Shown here: piece after piece, positions 44,901 through 52,104 of the stretch | Layout: the number at the start of each line of letters is the position of its first letter | How positions within the stretch are numbered: position 1 is the stretch's first letter | Source of the DNA: Sphingobium jiangsuense | GTDB lineage: Bacteria > Pseudomonadota > Alphaproteobacteria > Sphingomonadales > Sphingomonadaceae | NCBI RefSeq assembly: GCF_014196495.1 | Contig: NZ_JACIDT010000014.1 | Span: forward strand, 39,410-103,409 | DNA length: 64,000 nt | Direction: 5' to 3' | The notes under the pieces: generated by a model | What the model was told of the DNA's origin: nothing | Databases searched by the model: none | The model's input: only the letters and a program-made list of their open reading frames with translations | Program-made: the position numbers and the translations under genes

Positions 44901-44942
44901 ATGAATCGGGGGCGGCATCCGCGCGATGCCGCCCGCATTCAT
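44901..44942 (+). other. strong hairpin in the dnaK-dnaJ gap
   Basis: ATGAATCGGGGGCGGCATC pairs with GATGCCGCCCGCATTCAT (one mismatched position and a small bulge) over a CGCGC loop. No T-run follows, so it is not a classical terminator; it could protect dnaK mRNA 3' ends or attenuate read-through into dnaJ. Confidence 0.7.
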
Positions 44943-44977
44943 GGGGTTCCCCATATCCGTAGCGGGAGGGCAGGCGC

Positions 44978-46126
44978 GTGAGTGTGCAGGCCGATTATTA
45001 TGAATTGCTGGGCGTCGAGCGGAACGCCGACGGCGCGACCCTCAAATCCGCCTATCGCAAGCTGGCGATGCAATATCATCCGGATCGCAACCCTGGCTGT
45101 CAGGACAGCGAGGCGAAGTTCAAGGCGATCAATCAGGCCTATGACTGCCTGAAGGACGACCAGAAGCGCGCGGCCTATGACCGCTTCGGCCATGCGGCGT
45201 TCGAAAATGGCGGTCCGGGCGGCGGCAACGGCTTCGGCGGCGGCGCTGGCTTTTCCGACCTCGGCGATATTTTCGAGAGCATTTTCGGCGCGGCCGGTTT
45301 CGGCGGCGCGGCGGCGGGCGGTCGCGGCCGCCAGCAGCGGCGCGGCGCGGACCTGCGCTACGACATGGAGATTTCGCTGGAGGACGCCTTTGCGGGCCGG
45401 ACCGAGGAAATCACCATCGACGTTTCCGCCCGGTGCGACGATTGCGACGGATCGGGCGCGACGCCCGGCACCGGCAGCCGCACTTGCTCGACCTGTCACG
45501 GCCATGGCCAGGTGCGGGCGCAGCAGGGCTTTTTCGTGGTCGAGCGGACCTGCCCGTCCTGCCACGGCGCGGGGCAGGTGATCGAGGAGCCGTGCCGGTC
45601 CTGCCGCGGCGAGGGCCGGGTGGACAAGCGCAAGACGCTGTCCGTCAATATCCCCGCAGGCGTGGACGAGGGCACGCGCATCCGTCTGGCCGGCGAAGGC
45701 GAGGCGGGCGCGCGCGGGGCGCCGGCGGGCGACCTCTATATCTTCCTCCACATGAAGCGGCACAAGGTGTTCGAGCGCGACGGCACGACGCTGTTCTGCC
45801 GCGCACCGGTCAGCTTCACCACCGCCGCGCTGGGCGGGGAGATCGAGGTGCCGGGACTCGACCGGCAGACGGTGAAGATCAAGATCCCGGCGGGCATCCA
45901 GTCCGGCAAGCAATTGCGCCATCGCGGCGCGGGCATGCCTGCGCTCAACGGCCGGGGCGGACGCGGCGACATGGTGGTGCAGATCGACGTCGAAACGCCT
46001 ACCCGCCTGACGCCGAAGCAGAAGGAATTGCTGCAGGCCTTCCGCGAAACCGAAACCGGCGAGGAATGCCCGCAATCCACCGGCTTTTTCAGCAAGCTGA
46101 AGGAAATGTGGGACGATCTGGGCTAG
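44978..46126 (+). CDS. dnaJ: molecular chaperone DnaJ (Hsp40)
   Basis: Type I J-protein, 382 residues. The J domain has the HPD triad (MQYHPDRNPGC). A Gly/Phe-rich linker (GGPGGGNGFGGGAGF) and four zinc repeats follow: CDDCDGSGA, CSTCHGHGQ, CPSCHGAGQ and CRSCRGEGR. The C-terminal domains have NIPAGVDEGTRIRL and IKIPAGIQSGKQLRHRG. The start is a GTG with GGGAGGG upstream. The stop codon's last base is the first base of a family C element. Confidence 0.97.
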   Translation: MSVQADYYELLGVERNADGATLKSAYRKLAMQYHPDRNPGCQDSEAKFKAINQAYDCLKDDQKRAAYDRFGHAAFENGGPGGGNGFGGGAGFSDLGDIFESIFGAAGFGGAAAGGRGRQQRRGADLRYDMEISLEDAFAGRTEEITIDVSARCDDCDGSGATPGTGSRTCSTCHGHGQVRAQQGFFVVERTCPSCHGAGQVIEEPCRSCRGEGRVDKRKTLSVNIPAGVDEGTRIRLAGEGEAGARGAPAGDLYIFLHMKRHKVFERDGTTLFCRAPVSFTTAALGGEIEVPGLDRQTVKIKIPAGIQSGKQLRHRGAGMPALNGRGGRGDMVVQIDVETPTRLTPKQKELLQAFRETETGEECPQSTGFFSKLKEMWDDLG

Positions 46127-46311
46127 GACGGATCGAGATTGACCTACGGTCGTCTTCGGCTTCAGCGCTGACGGTCTGCAAATGGCGGCTTTCTGCGCTT
46201 CCGGTGCTCACGACCCTTTAGGTCGCTGTGCTCCGGGTCGCAAAAACCCACCATGTTGGCCTACGGCCGTCTACGACTCCGCCTCGTCATCATCTGAATC
46301 TCGATCCGTCC
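46126..46311 (+). repeat. family C element, copy 1, with 15-bp terminal inverted repeats
   Basis: GGACGGATCGAGATT (46126-46140) is perfectly inverted as AATCTCGATCCGTCC (46297-46311). Inside are two similar 23-base stretches in direct order (GACCTACGGTCGTC... and GGCCTACGGCCGTC...) and a core CACGACCCTTTAGGTCGCTG shared with the second copy. It begins on the last base of the dnaJ stop codon. No coding sequence is seen in it. Confidence 0.8.
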
Positions 46312-46342
46312 TGGGACGCCGGGTCATCCGCCTGTTTCAACC

Positions 46343-46420
46343 CGTCACCCCAGCGCAGGCTGGGGTCTTTGGCCAGCTTGCGCGCCGTCTCCTGAAATGC
46401 CGGCCTGCGCTGGGATGACG
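46343..46420 (+). repeat. family A intergenic double-hairpin repeat, copy 6
   Basis: First hairpin as at 4076; the second is partly decayed (TGCCGGCCTGCGCTGGGATGACG). It ends 7 bases before the patatin-like gene stop, in a convergent gap shared with a family C element. Confidence 0.85.
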
Positions 46421-46426
46421 AATGAG

Positions 46427-48835
46427 TCAGGCCGCGTTCGCTCCGCCATCCCGCGCCAGTTGTTCCCGCAACTCAGCGATCAGGTCGGCGACATGGGTCA
46501 GGCGGTCTTTTTCCTCCTCCAATATCGCGGCGAAGGCCCGCTTCTTGTAGCTGTCCGCCCGGTCCCGCAGTTGCGCCTGATCGCCGGACAGTGTCGAGAG
46601 CACGATGTCGATCAGCCGCTCGGTGCCGTGCAGCCGCCCCCAGAGATAGTCGTTTTCCCGATAGGCGCGGCTGAAGAAGGCGCCGAAATTGTTGAATTCT
46701 ATGCCCTTCAGCGTCGCTTCCGCGCCGCCTGAGCGCAGGCCGGAGCAATCCTCTGGCGAAATGCGGTCGACCTTGATCGGGTCATATTCGTCCAGCCCCT
46801 CGCCCTGAAGCAGCGGCAGGGTGGCGATGTCGTAGAAGGGGAAGCCGAGATAGGTGAGCAGCATCTGCCGCCGCTCGCCCCTCGGCAGTTCGTTGAGGGC
46901 GTCGGCCAGCATCACCTCCGTTTCCCGGTCCCGTGCCTTGAGCGAGCGCGCCTGCGCCAGCGCGTCGAGCGCGCGGCCGGGATCGACCGGGCAGAGATGG
47001 GCCGCCGCGACGATCTGGTCGCTGAAATAATCGATCGCCTCGGCTTCCTGATATCTGGTCAGCGCGCCGTAGATCGCCTTGCGCATCGCGCCCACCGCGT
47101 CCTGCAATTCGGGGTCGCGATTGTCCATCGCCTGCGTCAGCCGCCGCGCCATGAAGCGCAGGCGGCGGATGCGGAAGCCCAGATCGTGATCGACGAAGAA
47201 GCCGACGAGGTCGACCTCCGGCCCGCGTTCGCTCTCGCGGCGGATATTGTCCAGCCCGCGCGAGCGCACATGCTCCCACAACGCCTGCCGGAAGGCGGCG
47301 CGGGAGGCGGGGCTGCCGTCGCCGCCCAGGCGGAAGAGCATGTCGGCGCTTTCCTCGACGATCGAGGACAGCTTGACCATCGCATAGGCCGGATAGGCGA
47401 AGCCCGCCGCCGCTGCCGCGCGCTTCTGCGTCCGCGTGCTCCAGGCGGAAAGCCGGGCCGGGGTCGGGCGGTCGAGGAACAGCGTGCGGCCGAAGCTGTC
47501 CTCTATCTCCTGCTCGATCTGCGGGCGCAGCGCCTCGGTGATCCGCCGCATGCGCCGGATGGTGCGAGAGCGCGCCTCGATCGCCTCCAGATTGTCGCGG
47601 ATCGGCTGCTCGCGGGGAATGTCGCTCAGCGATCCGAAGATGGTTCGGAAAAAGCCCGGTGCGATGGTGCCGTTGCGGGGCTTTGCCTCCTTGCCGTCCC
47701 CGTCCCGGTCGCCGCTGCTCCAGTCCGGGGCGGGGGCGGCGCTTTCCGCCTCCTCGCGCGATACCGCATGATGCAGCGGCTTGGGATCGATATAGACGAA
47801 GCGGCGGTCGATCTCCCGGCGGGCGGGGCGGTTCTTCAGCGCGGCGATGGCGGGCGCGAACGGCGCGTTGGTGAGGACCGAACCGTCGATCAGCACCGCG
47901 TCCTCCGCCCGCTCCAGCGCGGCATGCTTGGGCAGCGCGCGGGCCAGGAACGCGCTGCGCCCCGGCCAGGTGCGGCCCATGCGGACCAGCACGCGGTCCA
48001 GCTCCTTCACCGTGAAGGGCGGGAAGGCGCCCGGAAAGCTGGCGGTCGCCCGCGCGGCGAAGGCCAGCTCCGCCGTATCGGCCAGTCGCTCGCTGCGGTA
48101 GCGCTGGCGGAAGTTCAGCGTCAGCCGATGCTCTATCTCCAGCACCTGCGGCGGGCTGTTGAGGCGCAGCGTTTCGGGATAGCCCTCGAAATCGGTGACC
48201 GTCACCATCAGGTCGAGCGGATAGGCCGGGGGCAGCAGCGGCGCTTCCCTGGGCGAAGCCGCCATGCTGTCGAGCGCGTCGATGATCATCCCGGTGAAGA
48301 TCTCCCCGCCGAAGGGCGGCTGGAACCAGCGGGAACGCACGAAGTGGGAGAGCTTTTCCCGCACCTCCTCGCGCGTTTCCTCCGACACGGTGCGCTCGAT
48401 CGTGTCGTCCCGGCGCCGCGCGGCCATCCAGACGATCGGCGCGGCCCAGAATTTGGTGAAGCGCGCGGCGGGCCGGGCATCGGGGTCGAGCAGCTTGTCG
48501 ACATCGGCATTGTCGAGCCACAGGTCGGTCAGCGGTTCGAGCGATTGCCCGGTTTCGACCGCCTGCGCGAGGAAGATGCCGTTGATGCCGCCCGCGCTGG
48601 CGCCCGCGATGATGTCTATCACCACGCGCAGGCGCAGATCGGCCTCATTCTCTATGTCGCGCAGAATTTCCGCATAGAGGCCGGGCAGGCCCTTGTCCGC
48701 GACCGTCCCGCCATGGTGCCAGTCGCGGCTGGCGCGGGCGAGATTCCAGATTTCCTTGGTGATCCCGTGCATGTAGACGGCAAGGCTGATGCCGCCATAG
48801 CAGATCAGCGCCAGCCTCAGTTCCTTCTCCCTCAT
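46427..48835 (-). CDS. patatin-like phospholipase family protein (DUF3376 type)
   Basis: A large 802-residue protein with a patatin domain at the N-terminus: the oxyanion glycine stretch LALICYGGISLAVYMHG, the nucleophile elbow GASAGG (near residue 79) and the Asp of the dyad in VLIDGSVLTNAPFAP (near 316). The remaining C-terminal half belongs to the DUF3376/patatin-related family known from actinobacteria and some proteobacteria. It is probably a lipid acyl hydrolase; no signal peptide is seen. It stands alone, convergent with dnaJ. Confidence 0.85.
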   Translation of the reverse strand: MREKELRLALICYGGISLAVYMHGITKEIWNLARASRDWHHGGTVADKGLPGLYAEILRDIENEADLRLRVVIDIIAGASAGGINGIFLAQAVETGQSLEPLTDLWLDNADVDKLLDPDARPAARFTKFWAAPIVWMAARRRDDTIERTVSEETREEVREKLSHFVRSRWFQPPFGGEIFTGMIIDALDSMAASPREAPLLPPAYPLDLMVTVTDFEGYPETLRLNSPPQVLEIEHRLTLNFRQRYRSERLADTAELAFAARATASFPGAFPPFTVKELDRVLVRMGRTWPGRSAFLARALPKHAALERAEDAVLIDGSVLTNAPFAPAIAALKNRPARREIDRRFVYIDPKPLHHAVSREEAESAAPAPDWSSGDRDGDGKEAKPRNGTIAPGFFRTIFGSLSDIPREQPIRDNLEAIEARSRTIRRMRRITEALRPQIEQEIEDSFGRTLFLDRPTPARLSAWSTRTQKRAAAAAGFAYPAYAMVKLSSIVEESADMLFRLGGDGSPASRAAFRQALWEHVRSRGLDNIRRESERGPEVDLVGFFVDHDLGFRIRRLRFMARRLTQAMDNRDPELQDAVGAMRKAIYGALTRYQEAEAIDYFSDQIVAAAHLCPVDPGRALDALAQARSLKARDRETEVMLADALNELPRGERRQMLLTYLGFPFYDIATLPLLQGEGLDEYDPIKVDRISPEDCSGLRSGGAEATLKGIEFNNFGAFFSRAYRENDYLWGRLHGTERLIDIVLSTLSGDQAQLRDRADSYKKRAFAAILEEEKDRLTHVADLIAELREQLARDGGANAA

Positions 48836-48908
48836 GGCCGGGACAGTGGCAAAGAAGTCAGGGCTTGTCGAGCCGGAGCATGGGCGTGGCGGCGGGTCGG
48901 GGCGGTTT

Positions 48909-49907
48909 TCAGATCAGCCCTTCCAGCACCTGGTCGCGCGGGCGGTGGCCGTCCACCCAGGTGCGGATATTGGCGATGACCTTCTCGCCGGTCGCCTCGC
49001 GCGCCTCATGCGTGGCCGATCCCATATGCGGCAGCGTCACCACATTGGGCAGGGCGAGCAGGCGCGGGTCGATATGCGGCTCGTCATGATAGACGTCGAG
49101 ACCGGCGCCCGCGATCCGGCCCTGTTCCAGCGCCTCGATCAGCGCTTCCTCGTCGCATACCTCGGCGCGGGCGGTGTTGATGAGGAAGGCGGAGGGCTTC
49201 ATCAGCGCGATGCGGCGCGCGTCGATCAGATGGCGGCTGTCGGCGTTGAGCGGGCAGTTGAGCGAGAGGATGTCGCTTTCCGCCATCAGCCGGTCGAGAT
49301 CGTCATACCAGATCGCGCCGCTTTCCTCCTCCGCCGCCACCGGCAGGCGATGGCGGTTGTGATAGGCGATGGTGAGGCCGAAGGCGCGGGCGCGCCGGGC
49401 GATGGCCTGGCCGATGCGGCCCATGCCGACAATGCCGAGCTGTTTGCCGCCGATGCGGCGGCCCAGCAGGAAGGTGGGGCTCCAGCCCGGCCAGTCGCCG
49501 GAGCGCGCGATATTGTCGCCCTCGATGAAGCGGCGCGGGGTGGTGAGGATCAGCGCCATCGCCATGTCGGCCGTGTCCTCGGTCAGCACGCCGGGGGTGT
49601 TGGTGACGATGATCCCCTTCGCGCGCGCGGCGGCAAGGTCGATATGATCGACACCGTTGCCGAAATTGGCGATCATCTGCAACCGGTCGGGCGCGGCGCC
49701 GATCAGTTCCGCGTCGAGATGGTCCGTCACCGTCGGCACCAGCACGTCGCAGTCCGCCATCGCGGCGGCGAGGGCCGCGCGGTCCATCGGCCGGTCGTCC
49801 GGGTTCAGCGTGACGTCGAACAGCTCGGTCATCCGGGCTTCGACCGTCGCGGGCAGGCGCCGCGTGACGATGACCTTGGGACGGGCGGGGCGGTCTTTTT
49901 TCAGCAT
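48909..49907 (-). CDS. D-2-hydroxyacid dehydrogenase (glyoxylate/hydroxypyruvate reductase type)
   Basis: A 332-residue NAD(P)-dependent reductase. The Rossmann motif is GIVGMGRIGQAIARRARAFG, about residues 159-178. The catalytic Arg is in NTARAEVCDEEAL, the Glu in GLDVYHDEPH and the His in LPHMGSATHEAR. The sequence GNGVDHIDLAAARAKGI is typical of the glyoxylate reductase group; the exact substrate is not settled. Confidence 0.9.
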   Translation of the reverse strand: MLKKDRPARPKVIVTRRLPATVEARMTELFDVTLNPDDRPMDRAALAAAMADCDVLVPTVTDHLDAELIGAAPDRLQMIANFGNGVDHIDLAAARAKGIIVTNTPGVLTEDTADMAMALILTTPRRFIEGDNIARSGDWPGWSPTFLLGRRIGGKQLGIVGMGRIGQAIARRARAFGLTIAYHNRHRLPVAAEEESGAIWYDDLDRLMAESDILSLNCPLNADSRHLIDARRIALMKPSAFLINTARAEVCDEEALIEALEQGRIAGAGLDVYHDEPHIDPRLLALPNVVTLPHMGSATHEAREATGEKVIANIRTWVDGHRPRDQVLEGLI

Positions 49908-50027
49908 GACTATCGCGCTAATCCCATGGGGGCAGGCAGGTCAAGCCCGATAGGCCGCGAGGCGCGCGCCTTTTTGCCGCAGGCGAATTTTCCGGTGCTT
50001 TCCCGCCGCGACCGCCCGCATGGGGGC

Positions 50028-50055
50028 TTGTGCGGGCGGAGCAAAAAGCTATTTT
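50028..50055 (+). promoter_or_regulatory. possible leaderless promoter for the SH3-domain gene
   Basis: TTGTGC (50028-50033) and TATTTT (50050-50055) are 16 bases apart, and the GTG at 50063 follows the -10 box by only seven bases. That spacing would put the transcription start at the start codon. There is no Shine-Dalgarno before this GTG. Confidence 0.4.
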
Positions 50056-50062
50056 TGACGGC

Positions 50063-50572
50063 GTGACCAGAACAGCCCTTTCCCTGACCGCGCCTGCGCG
50101 ATTTTCCGGCGCTTTCGCCTTGCTGCTCTTCGCGGCCTTCCTGCTGATCGGCGGCTCCGAAACGGCGCGGGCGCAGACGCGCACTCCGCCTTATTGGGCG
50201 TCGATCTCGGCCAACGAGGCGCGCATGCGCGTGGGGCCGAGCCTCGATTATCCGTCCAACTGGGTCTACCGGCGGCGCGACCTGCCGGTGCGGGTGGTGC
50301 AGATTCACGGCAACTGGCGCAAGATCACCGATGAATCGGGCGCGCAGGGATGGATGCATGTCCGCCTGCTCAGCGATACCCGCACCGCGATCGTCTCGGT
50401 GCCGCAGGGTCGGCTGTACAAGAAGCCGGACGACCGCTCGCAACTGCTGTTCCGGGCGGAAAAGGGCGTCGTCGGGCGACTGGGCGATTGCAGCGGCGAC
50501 TGGTGCCTGATCGATATCGGCGGGAAGAAGGGGTATATACGCGCGTCCTCGCTATGGGGCGCCGTCCGTTAG
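50063..50572 (+). CDS. exported protein with two SH3-like domains
   Basis: A 169-residue protein with a signal peptide (GAFALLLFAAFLLIGG...ETARAQ) and two bacterial SH3 modules: ANEARMRVGPSLDYPSNWVYRR with VVQIHGNWRKITDESGAQGWMHVRLL, then VPQGRLYKKPDDRSQLLFRAE with GDWCLIDIGGKKGYIRASSLWG. This family (SH3_4) is periplasmic and probably binds cell wall or another peptide partner. A GTG at 50030 would add eleven residues; 50063 gives a more usual signal peptide. The stop is followed at once by a family C element. Confidence 0.85.
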   Translation: MTRTALSLTAPARFSGAFALLLFAAFLLIGGSETARAQTRTPPYWASISANEARMRVGPSLDYPSNWVYRRRDLPVRVVQIHGNWRKITDESGAQGWMHVRLLSDTRTAIVSVPQGRLYKKPDDRSQLLFRAEKGVVGRLGDCSGDWCLIDIGGKKGYIRASSLWGAVR

Positions 50573-50710
50573 GCGGATCGACATTCCGCTCATGCGGGCC
50601 TGCGAACCGCGCTCTGCTGCGCTTCGGTGCTCACGACCCTTTAGGTCGCTGCGCTCCGATGCTCGAAGAGCACGCTTCTCGGCTCCACCTGAACGAAATG
50701 TCGATCCGCC
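50572..50710 (+). repeat. family C element, copy 2, with 14-bp terminal inverted repeats
   Basis: GGCGGATCGACATT (50572-50585) is perfectly inverted as AATGTCGATCCGCC (50697-50710). The middle shares CTGCGCTTC-GGTGCTCACG-ACCCTTTAGGTCGCTG-GCTCCG with the copy at 46126. It begins on the last base of the SH3 gene stop and ends one base before the mmcB stop, so it fills the whole convergent gap. Confidence 0.85.
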
Positions 50711-50711
50711 T

Positions 50712-51233
50712 TTAATCCTGATCTATCATCAGGCCGAAGCCGGGATCGCTGATGCCGGTCAGGCGGCGCATCGCCTGCCGGGCCAGGCGCAGCGTCTCCA
50801 CCTTGCGGCGGCTGGCGGCGAGCGGGTGGAGGCCGGCTGGGCGCACTATCTCCGCATCATAGGCATCCGCGACGATCAGCCCCGTCCGTTCGGGCAGGAA
50901 CCGGTCCTGATGCAGCTCTTCGCAGAGAATCTCCGGACAGACCGCCCAATAGAAGCGGTCGCAGAAATCGAGATAGTCGGTCCATTTCGCATCGCCCAGC
51001 AGGTCGCCGCGCGCGCATTTGATCTCCACGATGACGATGTCGCCATTCTTCGAAAGGCCCATCAGGTCGGCGCGGCGGTTGTTGCGCAGCGGCATCTCCG
51101 TGACGGTGAAGATGTCGTGGCGGCGGAACAGGCGGCACACGCCGCGCGTGACCGCCGCCGCGCCCTGCAACGCGGCGGAGAGCGGCTCCGTGCCGAAATC
51201 GGCAAGATCGGGGGGCGGCGGCATGTCGGTCAT
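50712..51233 (-). CDS. mmcB: MmcB family DNA repair protein
   Basis: A 173-residue protein of the MmcB group, an alphaproteobacterial SOS/mitomycin-C response factor with a PD-(D/E)xK nuclease-like fold. The core is RRADLMGLSKNGDIVIVEIKCARGDLLGDAKW, about residues 53-84 (D56, E70 and K72 would be the metal site). FYWAVCPEI and TGLIVADAYDAEIVRPAG follow. The start overlaps the pdeM stop (ATGA), so the two are one unit. Confidence 0.88.
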   Translation of the reverse strand: MTDMPPPPDLADFGTEPLSAALQGAAAVTRGVCRLFRRHDIFTVTEMPLRNNRRADLMGLSKNGDIVIVEIKCARGDLLGDAKWTDYLDFCDRFYWAVCPEILCEELHQDRFLPERTGLIVADAYDAEIVRPAGLHPLAASRRKVETLRLARQAMRRLTGISDPGFGLMIDQD

Positions 51234-51901
51234 GCGGCGCGCATCCCTTCCACCGGAAAGCGCAGCAGCCGCTCCCGGCCCGGAACCAGCGCGGTGACGG
51301 GCGGGCGCAGCGCCGCGTGGATGGCCGGATGCCGCGCGTCGAGGCCGCCGGTCAGCGCGCCGAAGGCGGGCAGGATCAGCTTCGTCTCGTTCATCAGGAA
51401 ACAGCGCCGGGCGATCGACTGGCCACGGGCGCGCAGCCGGATCTTCGGATGGAAATGGCCACTCAGCTCCGGCTCCGCGCAGGAGGTTGCCTCATGGCGC
51501 AGCGCAAGGCCGCGCAGCGTCATCTCCGTGACGCTGTGCCCGAAGGAAAAGGCCGCCGCGCCGTCATGGTTGCCGGTGATCCATATCCACCGGTCGAGCC
51601 GCGCGCGCAGCGCTTCCAGTATCGCGCGGGCCTCCATCGGCAGGGTCAGCGCGCCCGCCGCGTCGTGGAAGCTATCGCCGAGGCAGAGGACCTGCCGGGC
51701 GCCGACTTCCTCGACCTGCGCGGCGAGCAGGCGCGCGGTCTCGATGCTGTCATAGGGCGGCAGGAACTGCCCCGTCCCGGCGTAGAATCGCGCCTTTTCG
51801 AAATGCAGGTCGGCGACCAGCAGCGCCCGCTCCGCAGGCCACCACAAGGCGCCGCTGCGCAGCGGATGCACCGTCTCGCCATGGAACAAAAGGGGAACCA
51901 T
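51230..51901 (-). CDS. pdeM: ligase-associated DNA damage response endonuclease PdeM
   Basis: Metallophosphatase-fold nuclease of the ligase-associated repair group, 223 residues. The metal motifs are DLHFEKA, CLGDSFHD, ITGNHDG and LSGHFHPKI. The start ATG at 51901 precedes LFHGETVHPL; an in-frame extension into the family B repeat upstream was not used. It pairs with mmcB here. The ligase and exonuclease usual to this group are not in the window; the helicase is, 200 bases upstream. Confidence 0.9.
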   Translation of the reverse strand: MVPLLFHGETVHPLRSGALWWPAERALLVADLHFEKARFYAGTGQFLPPYDSIETARLLAAQVEEVGARQVLCLGDSFHDAAGALTLPMEARAILEALRARLDRWIWITGNHDGAAAFSFGHSVTEMTLRGLALRHEATSCAEPELSGHFHPKIRLRARGQSIARRCFLMNETKLILPAFGALTGGLDARHPAIHAALRPPVTALVPGRERLLRFPVEGMRAA

Positions 51902-51974
51902 ATGACGGCATATGACCGCTTTCGCGGGATCGATCAAGGTGAAATCGGTGGACGGCGTTTGGGTCCTGCGAAAA

Positions 51975-52078
51975 CCGTTCGGACTGAGCTTGTCGAAGCC
52001 CTGTCCTTTCTTGCTCCAAGAGAAAAGCAGCCGTTGGGCTTCGCCCGCCCTACGGGTCGACAAGCTCATGGCGAACGG
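51975..52078 (+). repeat. family B intergenic inverted repeat, copy 4 (full)
   Basis: CCGTTCGGACTGAGCTTGTC pairs with GACAAGCTCATGGCGAACGG around an A/T-richer middle. It separates the helicase gene from pdeM on the minus strand. Confidence 0.85.
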
Positions 52079-52104
52079 GTGTGGGAAATGCTTCAAACAG
52101 GAAT

